From NCBI GenBank assembly GCA_963377175.1, contig CAUJNA010002979.1, forward strand, positions 425,001 to 489,000: a stretch of DNA of 64,000 bases. The letters are read 5' to 3'. Source of the stretch: Effrenium voratum. Its lineage: Eukaryota > Sar > Dinophyceae > Suessiales > Symbiodiniaceae. The notes under the pieces were generated by a model. It did no database searches. It worked only from the letters and a program-made list of their open reading frames with translations, and was not told the DNA's origin. The position numbers and the translations under genes are program-made. Positions 13,055 through 25,534 of this stretch are shown here, one piece after another (the stretch's first letter is position 1; every line of letters starts with the position of its first letter).

Positions 13055-13322
13055 GCAAATTCCTCACGTGGGGGTGGCTCGAAGCAACGTATTTGCATTT
13101 TTCTCTGACCTGAAGCTTCCCCTTTTTGCGAGTGAGCTGTGCAAGAGTGTGGCAGGCTCTGGTTTTGGGGGCCTCGCGTGCGCTGGGCTGCTCGCGCTAG
13201 TGCTCAGATGCCGGGCTACCGGTGGGGCGGCCACCCCGCAACCTAAGGCTTTCCTTTCGGCTGCAGCTGGCGCCAACCTTGTCATTTTTGTATGGGCATC
13301 GGTGCTACGCGAGACTGTCTAG
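13020..13322 (+). CDS. Hypothetical small membrane protein
   Basis: A 100-codon frame with two hydrophobic segments (GFGGLACAGLLALVLR near residues 49-64, and GANLVIFVWASVL near 84-96). It has no recognised domain. Codon third positions are mixed rather than G/C-rich. It could be one exon of a longer gene, or chance. The pairing with a divergent two-helix ORF is what makes either worth listing. Confidence 0.22.
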   Translation: MVPACLLPSLVKQIPHVGVARSNVFAFFSDLKLPLFASELCKSVAGSGFGGLACAGLLALVLRCRATGGAATPQPKAFLSAAAGANLVIFVWASVLRETV

Positions 13323-13631
13323 ATCTAAAGAAGTTTGGCGTTCCGCGGCCAGACGAGGCGAATTTAGCTGGGGAAATGGCAGGGCTGGTCCTGCGTGTGG
13401 CAACTCCTTGAATGCTTTGGAGCTGTGTTGGCAACAAAAGTCACCAAGGGACAAAGTCCATGAGCCCCTCAAACCACAATGCCCATCTCGGAGCCTCAGT
13501 CCTCGCTCGTGTCACGCCTGAGGCGCGGTCCGGTCGGCAAGTGCTGGTGTGCGAATCCCACACAGCGCCGGGCGGCGCGATGGCCTCGGGCAGTGGACCG
13601 CTTCCTTGGTCTAGTCAGGGGCCAAAGTTGT

Positions 13632-13702
13632 CAGAGGGTCCAAGTAGCTTCTCCCCTTTTCACCCCCCAGAAGCCATCCTCAGGAGGGACTTGGACCCTC
13701 TG
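13632..13702. repeat. Inverted-repeat element family 1, copy 1
   Basis: A 71 bp element whose ends are a perfect 14 bp inverted repeat, CAGAGGGTCCAAGT at the left and its reverse complement at the right. The interior holds CCCCCCAGAAGCCATCCTCAGG, shared with the other copies near 23.1, 31.8, 36.7 and 48.9 kb. The size and structure resemble a MITE (non-autonomous DNA transposon). Confidence 0.75.
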
Positions 13703-16700
13703 GGGTTGGAAAGTGTTTGACAAGGAATGGGGGTCACTCTTGGTCGGAACAACTCGAACGAAGGCGACTCGCGCGGCATTCGCTTCTTTCATTCTGATGT
13801 TCCATTCAGGTTTGCGGGGTGGACTGCGGCAAGTAAGCTCAGAATGTTTCCGGCAGAGAAATTATGTCCAACACTCCCATCTCTACAAGTCGTTGTGTTT
13901 CGCTTTCACGAAATATTTGTCATGCAACGCGCGCCAAAAATTGGGCAGTGCTTGCAATAAGAGGGGCACGGCCGTTTGAGGCGAGAATGGACCATCCATG
14001 TCCGAGGCTGGAGGTTTGGTGATCAGGTCAGGCCAGGCATGACACCCTTGGGCACGTACACAACTGCGTGTTGTTGACCCTACCTAAGATGTACAACCTA
14101 AGTGATGGAACATCGCCGTAAGCGAATCAAATTGGCCAAGCAAATCATACAGGGTGGAGGCCTTCTGTTCGTTCTGTGCAAGGTGTCAACTCCCAAAACA
14201 ATGTTCAAATAGAATGACCTTCGCACTTGAAACATCCTCGATTTGTTTATCAAGCCTATAGCTTTGGCGTCCCCAAGGTTATCCACAGCTCATTTGAGTG
14301 CGACCACTTGGAAGCAGACGTGCCCAGGTGGCTCACTCGCAGGGTGCCTACAGAGAAAGTGTATGGGTTAGGCATGGCTGCAAGGCCAGCCATCTTGGAT
14401 GATCCTGGCGTGGGAGGTGACCAAGGAATTTGGTTGATTCAATGTTTTGGTCCAGGGAATGGGGAAATTCTCGGTTGTTCTTGCCATTTCTTGCATCGGG
14501 GCAGCAGTGGAAGAGCATTTGTTTCTGACATTTGGCAGTTCACGACGCATCCTTCCACTTGGCGCATCCAGCTGCAGTAATGATGCTGGCTCAGGACAAA
14601 AGCACCGATTTTGAGGAGATCCGATGGTTCCATTTGAGTACGCGCTGGTGGCATGCTTGAATACATTAGTTGGCCTGTTAGAATGCTCATGCCAGGAAGC
14701 CTCGCCGTATGTAGGATGTGAATGAAGGCTAGCTTTGATGTCAACATCCTTTTGAACACGCGAGGTCGGACTTGATATGGGTGTGTCGCTGTGCCTGGTT
14801 AACCACCCCAAAGGGTACCCTTCAAAAGACACACATCACACACCCAGAACTTGGAAATTGGACGCCGAGCATTGTTTAACCCGATTCAGACCGGCGACTC
14901 CAGCAGACTTGTTGACGTTACTCGCAGCTACCGAGACCTGCCGGGTTTTTCCCGAGGTTTCGACGGGATGGCTATGAGTTCGACAGCGGGCCAAGCCGGG
15001 CCCGCGAGGAGTCATTGGGGACTCAAGGCTTTAGGCACTCGTTCAAATCTCGGTAAGTGGCACATTGGCATGTCTTTGTGGGTGTCACTTTCAATATGCC
15101 AAGTGCCGTAAAGTGCCGTAAAATTCAGCTCAGAGCCACTGCGAATGCAGTAAGAAGCTCTACATGTTTCTTTGCCCGTGTCATCTCTGGAAGGGCTCAA
15201 GTTGCTTCTGGGGCCAGCGACCGACAGAACCTCTCGAAGCAAGCTCGCAGACAGGTGGACCTTGGGCTCTTGACCTTTTGGCCCTTGACCTGCCCTGCCT
15301 TTGGGCCAGCATTTTTCCGATCGGATAGCCACGGCTTGCCCAATAGCCACTGCCCTTCTGGCAAGCGTTCTCAAAGGCACCTTGTCATTGGCCAGCATGG
15401 CAACCCTCATGCGAAGCCAGGCGACTGATACTGGCGTTCAGGAACTTGAGTTGTGGAGCTTCTTTGCTACATGATAGTCACAGACCGTTGGCATGATCAT
15501 GATTGTTGTTTCTATTGTTGGTTGAACGAGCGAAGGCCTCAGTTACAGGTAAACTGCTTTGCCATCCCCGTAGGCAGAACACACCGCACCTGGACACCGC
15601 CGAGAGGCCACCAAAGCACAAGCGGCACACCGAGACACCACAAGGACCTATGCACCACGTGCACCACGGCACCTGCACCACCACCACAAACACTAAAACA
15701 GAACCACCCCGTCGCAGGAACACAACTGGAGCAAACGGCAGAAGAGCACCACTGCAAACCCTGCACCGGTCTTTGAGGCACCCGTCTTAATTTTTGGGGG
15801 GTCTGACATTTGGGCCAAAACAGGAGCAAGAGTGCCTCTACTGAACCAGGACTTGCGGCATCTGGTAACACGCGTTTACTTACTGCGCCCGGTCCCAGCA
15901 CACAGAGATTCATGACCGTCTGGACGCGGTCCGCGTAATAGACGCGGCTGGACACTACCGGGGGCTTGGGAATTATATTTTGGGGCGCACGCAGTGGGAG
16001 ACTGAGGCCTTTTATCCGGATGCTCCGCACCCATCTCAGCAAACCCAGTGCGACACCTGCTCAATGCCTTGGGCGAGGACAGAAGGGAATGCCAAGTTGG
16101 CTGGCTTAGTTGCCATTTTTGCGGGCGGCCGTCAAGTTTTCGAGGAGGGACGCTAGCATAGTTGGAAAGCCGGCGCTTCTTACACCTACGGCCCTCCTAA
16201 AGCTGAATGTGACTCCCCCAGCTGAGCAGCTTGCTCTTCCCAAACGATCTGTGTCTTTAGACTGGCCTGGGGGCCAGATGTGCAACTTACTTGTAGCATC
16301 AGGTGGCTGCCGGAAACTAGCACTAGGCTTTTGATGACGGCCACTTTCGCCTTGCCTGTCTCGTTTCCGTACGCTTGGGTCATGCGTGCAGTTGTGCATT
16401 TGCAAGCTGGCGCAAGCAACCTACTCGTTACCTTGGCAAGGTGAGTTGCCAACAACCAGGTTCAATATTTGTCGGTTTGCTTCTCTCCCTTGGTACCAGC
16501 ACTTGCGTTCATACGCGGAGTTCAACTTAGGAAGGCGCGGAGGATCTGAAGACAACACTTTTGCAGACGTATGGCACAGATGTTCAATACTTGGTTTGGA
16601 AGAACTGCCATATCAGGCTACGTGGGTGCTGTTGAGGGGTCCATGGGTGCTGCTCGAGGTGTCCATGTTAAGCACTGCATATTCGCTCAGCTGTTTGGCT

Positions 16701-17329
16701 CCGGGGCTGCGCCTTCAAATCATTTTTTCAGGCGGGGCTGCGAGCCATGCACGGGGTCGGAATAGCCCATCAACTTGGTTTCCGCAAACGGAAGCCCAAA
16801 AGCGGAGGTTGTTTTTTGGGAGTCTTCTTCCCGAACTCCGGAGTAGGGCAACTTTCTAAGCTGGGCGATGCCTGGCAATGAAGACTCCATCGATAGTCAT
16901 GGAACACTACCAAGGGAGTAATTTGTAGTGATGTGCGACGATGCATTACCCAACGCTGGAGGAGGTGGTGGTGGTGGTGGTAGTTGCCGGCGTTTAGGTT
17001 GACATTGGACTCGCTTCTATCATTTGCCTCGCTAATGTGGTCGCTCAGAGTTGTGCTGTGATGATGGCGACTGTGAGCTCAATCAAGTTTAGTCAATGTT
17101 CCTTTCGCATGCATGTCCTGTTTTTTGTTGTTGGCGGGTTGACCTTGCTTTTGTCAGTGCTGCGGTAGTTGTGCCGTGGGCAGCGAAGTCGCCCACGCAG
17201 TGTTGTAGTTAATTTGCGGCAGCTGAGGTGCTGCCGCCAGTGTTGAAGCAAGCGGCAGGAGTGGCAGCAAACAACAGCCGCGAATGCGGGCAGCGAGACA
17301 GCAGTAACAGCACCACCTTCAGCGCGACT
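13703..17329. other. Gene-poor stretch
   Basis: No exon chain, domain or RNA gene seen. 15580-15740 is C/A-rich on the plus strand with many CACC words but no regular period. 16965-16983 is a short GGT run. Confidence 0.4.
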
Positions 17330-18180
17330 AATGAAGATCCGGGATAATGTGATATTTCTTCCTGATCACCATCTCCTGGTCATTGTCACCTATCTCCAGG
17401 ATATAGACTCATTCCCTGGTGACCAATATGCCAAAGATAGGAAAGAATCTCAACTTCCGGGAATTCCATCTGTTCCTCAGGACCTATATCCCTCTCTACC
17501 TTTGTCCACCTGTCCCAACTAATTATCCTTCCATCTCTATCACTTCCTCCACGCTGTCACCTGACTAATCCTTGCAGCATCTTATGTCTCAGGAACTTGT
17601 CTTTATGCTGTCATTCCATGTAACATCTGTTCCTTTAGGATGTCTCTTATCCCAGTCGTCTACAGCTTAAGGATATAACCGAGAGAAAGGATAAAGATAG
17701 GAAGGTAATATGATGGAAGTAAACAGACTGGGATAAAGGTAATAATCCTTGAAAATAAAGACTGTGATTCAAGGCTCTGGGATTTTATAGATGACATTTG
17801 GATTATTTGGGATTACATCTCTTTCTTATTCTCCATTCATTCGTTATCTCTCTAACCTCAACCTCCTTCGCTCATCCTACATTGAAGAATTCTCAATTAT
17901 AGACCAAGAGAAAGAGAATTAGAAAGGAAATCATGCACTCTTCAACTCTCTATCATCTATCTACTTCCTATGGTCTAACTATTTCATCTGGAAAGGTCTC
18001 AGAGATAAGAAAGACAGGATATCACGTACATCTTCTTCTAATCCTATTCCTTTCACTCGTGAGTTGGCTTCTGAAGTAGATATTTGCCATGTCACGTCTA
18101 TTATTTTCCATCTCTAATTCACTTTGTGTTTATCCTTTCCTAGCGTTTCTTTCCCCTCACTTCTATCGTTCGCTGGTATA
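17330..18180. other. AT-richer block of distinct composition
   Basis: This 850 bp is visibly lower in GC than its surroundings and rich in words such as TCTCC, TATCT and GGATA; the repeated CCTGGT and CACCTATCTCC stretches near 17365-17430 are notable. There is no long open frame. It ends at a CAG repeat. A similar block lies at 52790-53900. Confidence 0.5.
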
Positions 18181-18187
18181 TCCTGAT

Positions 18188-18244
<57 letters not shown>
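18188..18244 (+). repeat. CAG trinucleotide microsatellite, 19 units
   Basis: An uninterrupted AGC/CAG run of 57 bp, followed by more degenerate CAG/GCA-rich sequence to about 18360. In one frame it reads as poly-serine, but no flanking exon supports coding. Confidence 0.9.
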
Positions 18245-18245
<1 letters not shown>

Positions 18246-19485
18246 GCTGCATCAGCAATAGTGGCGACGGCGGCAGCAGCGGCAGCAGTAGATAGTGTCT
18301 AGTAGCATCAGCATCAGCAACTGCAGCAGTAGGTTCAGTCGTAGTAGCATTGGCTTACTGCAGTAGAGGTGGCAATTCCAAACAAGCTCCCTGCATGCGA
18401 GCCTTGCTACATTATATGGATTGCATCGGGGGCTGTCCAAATTATGGCGGCTTTGCTCATTGCCATTGGACAAGCAGTTTGTTATAGCTGAAATTGAGAT
18501 TTGGTACAGCTTTTGCATGAAGGCTTCGGGACGGACTGGTGTTGCAGAGGCCTTCGCAGCAGTTGCATAGTTGCATGGCAAAGCTGAGGCGAATGCTGAG
18601 ATAGCAAAGCCGGGCACGAGGAGCAATGCCTACAGCAGGTTTGGGGAACCGGTGCCGCTTTAGCATGTCTTAGGATACTGGGCAGTCAGGGGCATGACCA
18701 TGCTTTTATCGGCCTATGGGACCTGTTGGTTGTTGGGTGCATCGCGTGGGGATGGAGTCAGCGTTCCACCAGATTCATACTGGGAGGTCATGGGATAGAG
18801 CATGATAAGCGTACAACTGGTATACTGTTTGTGTTGCAGGTTCACTTGGCTTTCATTGCAGTCCGCTGTTCAAGCAGCAGGCAAGAAGATTCCGGGCACA
18901 TTTCCCGGTCAGCATTTTAGTCAGCCACAAGGGGCAGCCTGCAGGAGATGGAAGAGCCCCAGCAAGGGGAACAGGCGTGGAGTTTGTGTGTGTGTGTGCG
19001 CCGCAGGAACTGGGGGAGAGGGCTACTCCAAAAGCAAAGCAACAAGACCATCAAAAAATGACTTCAACACAGGCGCTTCTTCCAGTAGAACAGCCCAAGG
19101 AAAATCCAAGCCGGATAACACCGACGGTCGCGGGCTTTGTGCGACCAAGTTGGCTGTGAGGGGGTTGGCGTCTCAAGCTGCGATGGGATGTGCTCCTTCA
19201 TGGTAGCCATGCCCATGGCATAGCAAGAACAAAGTGTGATCGGCCACCGCAAGATATCCTAACTCGCTAAGATCTCAACGGGTGAGCTGCCAGAAGTCAG
19301 ACAACACATGGCGACTTGAGCTCCGCCTCTTCCCCAAAAAAAGTATCCCAGGAAGTTTGTGCAGGGTTCTGCTCCGCCTGTTCCCGAGAAATCTCCCAGG
19401 AAACTGAGCAGAGGGAAGAGGGAGTAGGTCAGGCGACTTTCTTTCCGAGTGCTGGCCAGCTCACTCCTGGGGGCTGCCTGCGCAG

Positions 19486-19575
19486 GCCATCGTCTTCCAC
19501 CTGGAGGTGCCCAGCGCCACGTTGCCCAAAGCGGAGGTGGCCCTGGTGCAGATCTCAGGCCTCGGCTTGGAGGAG
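19486..19575 (+). CDS. Candidate exon, unknown protein
   Basis: A 30-codon segment preceded by CTGCGCAG and followed by GACCG (an AG|GA donor). It translates as AIVFHLEVPSATLPKAEV and then ALVQISGLGLEE, with clean G/C-rich third positions, unlike the flanks. It is phase 0 at both ends. The domain is not recognised. It is the first of the plus-strand exon-like units that continue to the right. Confidence 0.4.
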
Positions 19576-20300
19576 GACCGAAGTGGCTCACTGGGACTCA
19601 GTTCAAAGCGAATCGACCTTTTCACCTTTTGGTTTTCCCTTTTTGGCCCATTTTTAGTAGAGGTCCCAAAAGGCTAACTTTTTGTTTCCAGGTCCCAAAA
19701 GGCTTTCAGAAGCCATTGGCCATTGGTTCTAGGCCTACATTCCCCATTCCGGATCCTGCTTTCTAGAAGACCTCTGGAAACTCAAGGGGAAAATGGCTGG
19801 TTGTTGAAAAGAAGGATGGCGGACAAAAATCTCAAGATTCGCACCTGGTTTGGTTGCAGTGAACCAAAGCGGGTGTTATTTTCCACCGGACGCTGTCAGA
19901 TTGTCAGACGGAACATCCCAGGCCCATAGCATAGGATCCTCCATGGGATAGGCAGGGGCTGTCGCAGATCCTTTGACTGGACACCGAGTTTTTGCTTGTA
20001 AAGCGGACTGCTCTTGAACGCCAAGCCAGTTTCTTGATAGTTGAAACCGGCATCTTGAAAGACCTACTGCTCCCTTCAGCCGGAGCTGAAGCAAATCCCA
20101 GTGCGAAGCAGCCTTCGCCAGGACTACTCCTCGGAGCTGCAAGTAGAGGAGCAGAAGCTCGTTCTGTGGGGAACCCCCTCGTTCCGCGGTTTCAAAGCAA
20201 TGCCTTTGTGAAGACGTTGCATGGTGTGGCGCATGCTGGGTGATCACTTCAGGGCCAAATGCAAGGATGGCCTGCAACATAAGATATGTCATATCAAATA

Positions 20301-20304
20301 CCCA

Positions 20305-20336
<32 letters not shown>

Positions 20337-20885
20337 TTCTCTCTTCCTCTTTCTCTCCTTCTCATTCTCGCGGTCTCTTTCTCTCTCTCTCTCTCATTCT
20401 CTCTCTCTCTCTCTCTTTCTCCTTCTCTTTCTCTTCCTCTTCCTCTTCCCCCCCTTCTCTTTTTGCCTTTATAATTTCACATTATGTTGTTCTTTACGTG
20501 TCCTTTCTCTTTGTCATGATGTGTATCTTTATGTTTTCTCTTTCTCTTCTCCTTTTCCTTGTCCTCCTCTATTTCTCTCATTCTCCTCATTTTTCTCTAG
20601 TTGTCTTCTTTTTTTGTTCCTGCATCTCTGTCTCTTTCTGTCTTCATTTATTCTTTGTCTCATTATATATATCGTATTTATCTGTCTATCTCTCTCTCTC
20701 TCTCTGTTTGTCCATTTTTCTCCCTTTGTCTCTTTCTCTGTTTCTCACCTGCTCTGTTTCTCACCTTGTGTCACTCTCTTTTTCTCCCTTGTTCTCTTTC
20801 TCTCTTTCTCACCTTTATGTCTTTCTCTCTTTATTTATTTCTTTGTTTCTGTCTTTCTCTCTCTCTCTCTCTCTCTCGCTCTACC
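20301..20885 (+). repeat. Long CT-rich polypyrimidine tract
   Basis: Nearly 600 bp of CT dinucleotides and related TTTCTC words on the plus strand, giving long artificial open frames of S, L and F. It lies between two candidate exons. It is not coding. Such tracts can form triplex DNA. Confidence 0.9.
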
Positions 20886-21220
20886 TTTCTTTGCCCAGCC
20901 CACGAAAGTGAATCATGGAGTGGCACGGCGCAAAAGTGTGTTTAAGTGTGGAACGCGGATTCTGGAAAAACGCCTAAGCGAGGGTCCGTTGCAAAAATGC
21001 GGTGTGTCAAGATTGCGCTCCTGCATCCAAGGTGCAAGCCAGCAGTTGGGCTTAGCCCTTCAACAACCATTGCCTTGTAAACGATACGAGCTCCCCATGA
21101 AAAAGGAGCCTCCCAATCCCAAGGCCAACACCTGGGATTGGACTCCGGACTGCTTTCCCATTTGGAGCACATCCCATGGTTCGCGGGTCCTTCAGCAAAT
21201 TGGCCTCTGAGTCTGGCCAG

Positions 21221-21312
21221 GAGTCCGTGGAGCCGGGGCCTTTCCTCTTCCAGAGCCAAGAGGCCCTGGCGGAAGCCAAGCGCCTCAAGGCGGAGGCGCT
21301 CTGGAGCGAGGG
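21221..21312 (+). CDS. Candidate exon, helical segment
   Basis: Preceded by TCTGGCCAG and followed by GTGGGG. It reads ESVEPGPFLFQSQEALAE then AKRLKAEALWSE, a likely amphipathic helix rich in Ala, Glu and Lys. Third positions are G/C-biased, and the frames around it are not. It probably belongs to the same transcript as the exons at 23.7-25.5 kb. No domain was recognised. Confidence 0.4.
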
Positions 21313-21381
21313 GTGGGGTGGGGGGGAGCTGAGGCGGAGGGAAAACGCGCAGGCCCCATCCATGCGTGAGGAAAAACTATT

Positions 21382-21486
21382 GGTCCCCCAGGAGTGCCCT
21401 TTGACCCTTTTTTGGGGGAGGGTTCCCCTGCTAAAATAGACTACAGAAAAAAGGGTACCCTTATTCCAACCTCTCCACTGGAGGAC
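21382..21486. repeat. Inverted-repeat element family 2, copy 1
   Basis: About 105 bp starting GGTCC and ending GGACC, with TTTTTTGGGGGAGGGTTCCCC and CTAAAATAGACTACAGAAA inside. The same blocks in the same order occur at 34738-34847. The ends are inverted repeats, so it resembles a short MITE. Confidence 0.7.
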
Positions 21487-23075
21487 CTATAAAACGTTGA
21501 TGGTTGGCGGTTTTTGGACGTTTGGACCGTGTTTAGAGTTGGCTCAAGCGCCTTGAATAGGTAGGATCTTGCCGGCACAGAACCTGTGGTCTCGTGAATC
21601 ACTTTGGGCATCGTGGATGGAGCGGGGGAAAGGGGCATTTCACCAATTCGGCACCACATGTCCGCTGCTTCGTACGATTGTGTACCCCCAAGAGTTTGAA
21701 GAAATGCTTTAAACTTCCAGTCCTGCAGCCTAGGAATGGTTTCTTCATGATGCTCACAATGAATATACTTCTCGAGGGCTGCTCATGCTGCACAATTTGC
21801 AGCGTTGCCTTCAACAATCCCTGGGTAATGGTCACATGCGATCACCTTACAACAGCTGTTGCTGGATCGCATTTGACATATTGATGAATAGAGGCAACAT
21901 GCAGCGTGCGAGAGGGAAGCAGCCAGGCCGAAGCAGCACAAGGTAAGAAGAAGAAGGATGACAAGGCCAGAGTTTACGCCGTAGAGTCAGCTACTCCTGC
22001 ATTGCAGTTCATCTTATTCGGCGGATTCAGTGAGCTGCAAGTCCAGCCCTGATATGCCCTCGCGCATCCAATTATGATGTTCCGTCCCACCGCAATGTCA
22101 TATTATTTGATTGCACGGCATGCATCAACGGCTTGCTTCGTTCTGCTTTCTGACATTGGTGCGCTTGTCCCAATTGCCCCAATGAGTCGAGACTCCTTCC
22201 TGTTGTTTCCCGGCTTTGGGTTGTGCATGCCTTCGTTCTGAGGCGGCTTGAAGTGTCAGTCATAATGACGAGCTATCTTGCTTGAGGTAATGCTGAGCTG
22301 AGGCCGCAAATGGTTCAATGGCTTGAGATTCGTATGTAAGCAAACCGTGGATCCCTTGCGTCATACTATCAAGTAGGACCATCTTTGACATTGTTGAACC
22401 CCCAAAGGTCGTGGTTTCATGGTGATTGGCAAATTGCCGGCCAGTGAAACGCCAGGAGGATTCCAGGCCTGCCTCCATCGATCCGCCAGCAGCAGTGTGC
22501 CGCATCGCGCGGCCCTGCAAAAGCCCTGCTGAGAGGCCACAGGGAAGCTGGCATGTGAATCGCGCAGTCAGACACGACGGCAAACATGCGGGCTGTATGG
22601 CAGGAGCAGGTGCCACGTCCAGATCTGATAAACTACTTCGATTAGAGCTTGGCCTTGCACCATGAGTGCCGAGTTTGGATCCTGTTGCACCCTGCCGCGG
22701 CAAAGCTTAGAAGGGGATACCACCAGTGCTTGAGACCCGACCAGCATGCAAGGAAGACAGGCAAAGCTGTCCTGCTCGCCTGACTCAGCTGGAAGACATC
22801 AGCTGGCTTGTGTCTGTAGGCAGCGCCTGCTGGACCAATTGTGCGGGCCCTTGCGCCTAAAGCTGCTGCGTAACGCGGACATGGTGCTGGGGGAGGCTGG
22901 GCAGGAGTGCCACATGCAACCTGCAGGGGCGCGGCATGTCTTGCGGGGTTCACGTGCGACTCGCAGGCACAGCACGGACATAGGCAGGCAACTTATACTG
23001 CCCATTGTTTGCACCGCAAGTCAACGTCAAAAATCCACCTGGAACCTGCAAAGCAAAAGTAACTTGACCCACAAT

Positions 23076-23100
23076 CCTCAGGAGGTACTTGGACCATCTG
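23076..23100. repeat. Inverted-repeat element family 1, partial copy
   Basis: CCTCAGGAGGTACTTGGACC followed by ATCTG matches one end of the family 1 element. The other half is missing. Confidence 0.55.
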
Positions 23101-23364
23101 GGTGAGCTTCTGGGGGGCTTTTGCCAGGTTTGCTTTTGGCACGGCACACGGTAGGCGTCGCTGGACCTCACATCGCTGATCCACGACACCGCCAGCCTCG
23201 AGGTGTCGTTGGAGCTGCGGTGGTCGGAGGCGCACGGCGTCGGACGGTGAGCCGTTTTTCGCTGACGGGAGTGCGGTTTCTGCCATTTGCGGCACGTTTG
23301 CCTGATGAAGGAACGCTTCTGAACATGGGTGTGGCTCATTTTTTTACAGGAGGGGTTACGCAGG

Positions 23365-23396
23365 TTTTGGTCCATGTTTCCACTTACCAGGGTTCC
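23365..23396. repeat. Dispersed repeat (TTTTGGTCCAT ... CCAGGGTTCC)
   Basis: The 32 bp TTTTGGTCCAT-G-TTTCCACTTACCAGGGTTCC recurs with two differences at 63945-63974. Confidence 0.6.
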
Positions 23397-23678
23397 TCGC
23401 CAGACACTTGCGCTTTGCCCTCGACTTTGCTTCGGGCATTAGCTGAACCAGGCTTTGTTCACCAAGTGGCTTCAACCCCTTGGTTTCTTCGAGTGGCTTC
23501 CCATGGGAAACTTCGTCCAGGGGGCACGTTCACTTTTGAACTGAAGTGTGCTGACCATCACTCTTGGATGGTATACTCCTGCCAGACATGGTGTCTGCCA
23601 AAAACGGGGCCCCTCTATGGATCTTTTTGGGGGGTTCCATGAGAGGAAAAAATTGCCAACTTCTTTTGGGCTTTGTAG

Positions 23679-23827
23679 CCCCACCCCCCGCGGGCGCCGC
23701 GAAGGCCCTGCTGGCTGAGCTGCAGGCAGACTTCGAGGCGCGGCTGGCAGCGGAGAAGGCGGAGAAGGCGGAGGCGGAGGACGCGGACCCAGAGGTCGTG
23801 GAGGAGGCGCCGTCCCCGATCTGCGGA
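23679..23827 (+). CDS. Candidate exon, Ala/Glu-rich coiled coil
   Basis: Follows TTTTGGGCTTTGTAG and ends before GTTTGG. After a short proline run it reads AAKALLAELQADFEARLAAE and then EKAEAEDADPEVVEEAPSP, with heptad-like spacing typical of a coiled coil, and strongly G/C-biased third positions. The donor is immediately followed by a run of about 45 mostly G bases. It is likely part of the same plus-strand gene as the next three exons. Function unknown. Confidence 0.5.
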
Positions 23828-23831
23828 GTTT

Positions 23832-23876
23832 GGGGGGGGGGGAGGGGGGGGGGAGAGGGGGGCAGAGGGGGGGCGG
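23832..23876 (+). repeat. Poly-G tract at an intron start
   Basis: About 45 bases with G-runs of four to ten separated by single A or C, directly after a predicted splice donor. It could fold as a G-quadruplex in the pre-mRNA or in DNA. Confidence 0.7.
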
Positions 23877-24252
23877 CTTTCCGATTGAAGCGAGAAATAG
23901 ATGCTGCGGTGCTAAGGGGGGGCGGGGGTCTGCTTTGAGTCAGGGGGCTGGAGATGTTCTTTATGAGTCCATCGGTTGAGAAGCGGAAGCCAATGGATTG
24001 CAGACCTGGGATCGTGCAATTTGACCCTGGCTGCACACCTAGCCTGCAAGCCATAAAGTAAGGTTCTTGCCACCAAATGTCAATTCATATGATGGCCGCA
24101 ATCTTGCAAGCACAGCATTAAAAAAACAACTGATGCCGCATGCCAAAGTCGGGCATCCCACAGCTCCAAATTGTAGAATACTGGAACCCCCCCAGCACCA
24201 GTCCTTCCGTTTGGTTGGCGGAATTTTGCCTCCAAAAACCGCAATCCGCCAG

Positions 24253-24360
24253 GAGGCTCCCAGCTTCACGCCCCCCGCGCCGGGCCACGTTCTGCTGAAG
24301 ATCTCCACCGCGGCGCCGCTGGGCCGGATTTTGTGCCCGGAGGACCTCCATGACTGGGCG
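24253..24360 (+). CDS. Candidate exon, unknown protein
   Basis: Thirty-six codons between CGCCAG and a GTGCTC donor, phase 0 on both sides. It reads EAPSFTPPAPGHVLLKISTA then APLGRILCPEDLHDWA. The G/C-rich codon pattern contrasts with the surrounding intron. It joins in frame to the exon at 24894. No family recognised; the HVLLKIS stretch could be a beta strand. Confidence 0.5.
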
Positions 24361-24893
24361 GTGCTCTCGGCACCTCGGCGCGAAACGACGGCATGGTTGT
24401 TCTGGGGAAACTGCTTGTTGTTTTTGTTTTTACATGTTTGCTTATTTATTTTGGTTGTAGTGGCAAATCCCCACTTAACCGAAAAACATATATTTGTTTG
24501 CTCCCCTTCCAACGCAAACCAAGAAGGCCCAAAGGGCTCCTAGCGTATCTAGAAGTTCAAAGACCTGGCGGGAAACCAGTGGTGGGTATGTGAAGTTTTA
24601 AATTGCTTTTTGAATGCAAAAGCATCTCTGCGCTTTGGACCATTTTGTTTGATACTTAGCCAATCACCATCGCCAACCCCAAATCATCATGGGAAACATG
24701 GTCCAAGGAAAGTTTGAGCATTTGCTCTAAGAACCCTTCATGGGCCCTCGAGGGGCTCTATGAAGCCGATGCAGTTAGAGACCAAGGGAAGCTCAGCTGT
24801 GTTGGGCGGGTTCTCCACTGAGGAGAATCAGCCCCAAGAATGTGTCCCTCTTTTCTGCCAGGGTTTCTGGGCTGGGACCATGTCAGCCGGCAG

Positions 24894-25031
24894 GTGAGCA
24901 TTGATGGCATGTACCGCCTGCCGCAGAAGCTGCTGGAGGCTGGCGGGCCACTGCCGGAACCTGGCACTGCCGAGGGCCCGCTGGAGACCCACCCCTTCCG
25001 CAGCTTGGACAACCTGCCGCCGGAGGGTCAG
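24894..25031 (+). CDS. Candidate exon, unknown protein
   Basis: Forty-six codons after CGGCAG and before GTCGCA, phase 0 to phase 0. It contains VSIDGMYRLPQKLLEAGG, then a Pro/Glu-rich linker, then HPFRSLDNLPPEGQ. It follows the previous exon in frame. Function not recognised. Confidence 0.5.
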
Positions 25032-25444
25032 GTCGCAGCGTTTTCCGCGACTTCCTGTGAGTGATGTTTTTGCATTGTGGTGATCTCTGTTTGATCCAGT
25101 CTGCAAACGCATGGGTTGGCTGAACAAATTTGGTGCCCTTCCCCGAACGCATAGGTCCGTACAGTACGCAGCAGCTTGGAGCTTTGCTAGGGGACCCCTA
25201 GCTGAGGCTAAGATGCGTTTTCTTGGAAAAGTTTGCACACTGCCCGAGGGCAGAATCTTGTATAGGAGAGTTGCAGGGCAACAGCGCCCCAGCGCTTTGC
25301 ATCGGTCTCAAGAGGTAGATGCCCTCCTTTTCAGGATCGTTCAGGATGCCTGGTAGGCATCATTTTTTGCAAACAGTTACGGAAAAGAGTGTGGTTTTTC
25401 TTCAGCCTGTCATTGGCTGATTGCACGTGATTCGCGGCGATCAG

Positions 25445-25534
25445 GCTACTCTGCCCGAGTCCTGGGCTCCGATTTCAACCTGGGGCAGCTAGTGCTTCCG
25501 CACGTGGACGTGCCAGAGCCCACGGAGGAAGAAG
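25445..25534 (+). CDS. Candidate exon, unknown protein
   Basis: Between GATCAG and an AG|GC donor. The plausible frame reads SARVLGSDFNLGQLVLPHVD and then VPEPTEEEG. The phase does not match the previous exon directly, so either limit may be off or an exon is missing. Confidence 0.4.

Noticed and set aside
15040..15056. GTTCAAATCTCGG resembling a tRNA T-loop
   Set aside because: No cloverleaf or acceptor stem could be found around it.
20221..21210. 330-codon open frame
   Set aside because: Most of it is the CT tract, which lacks stops in every frame.
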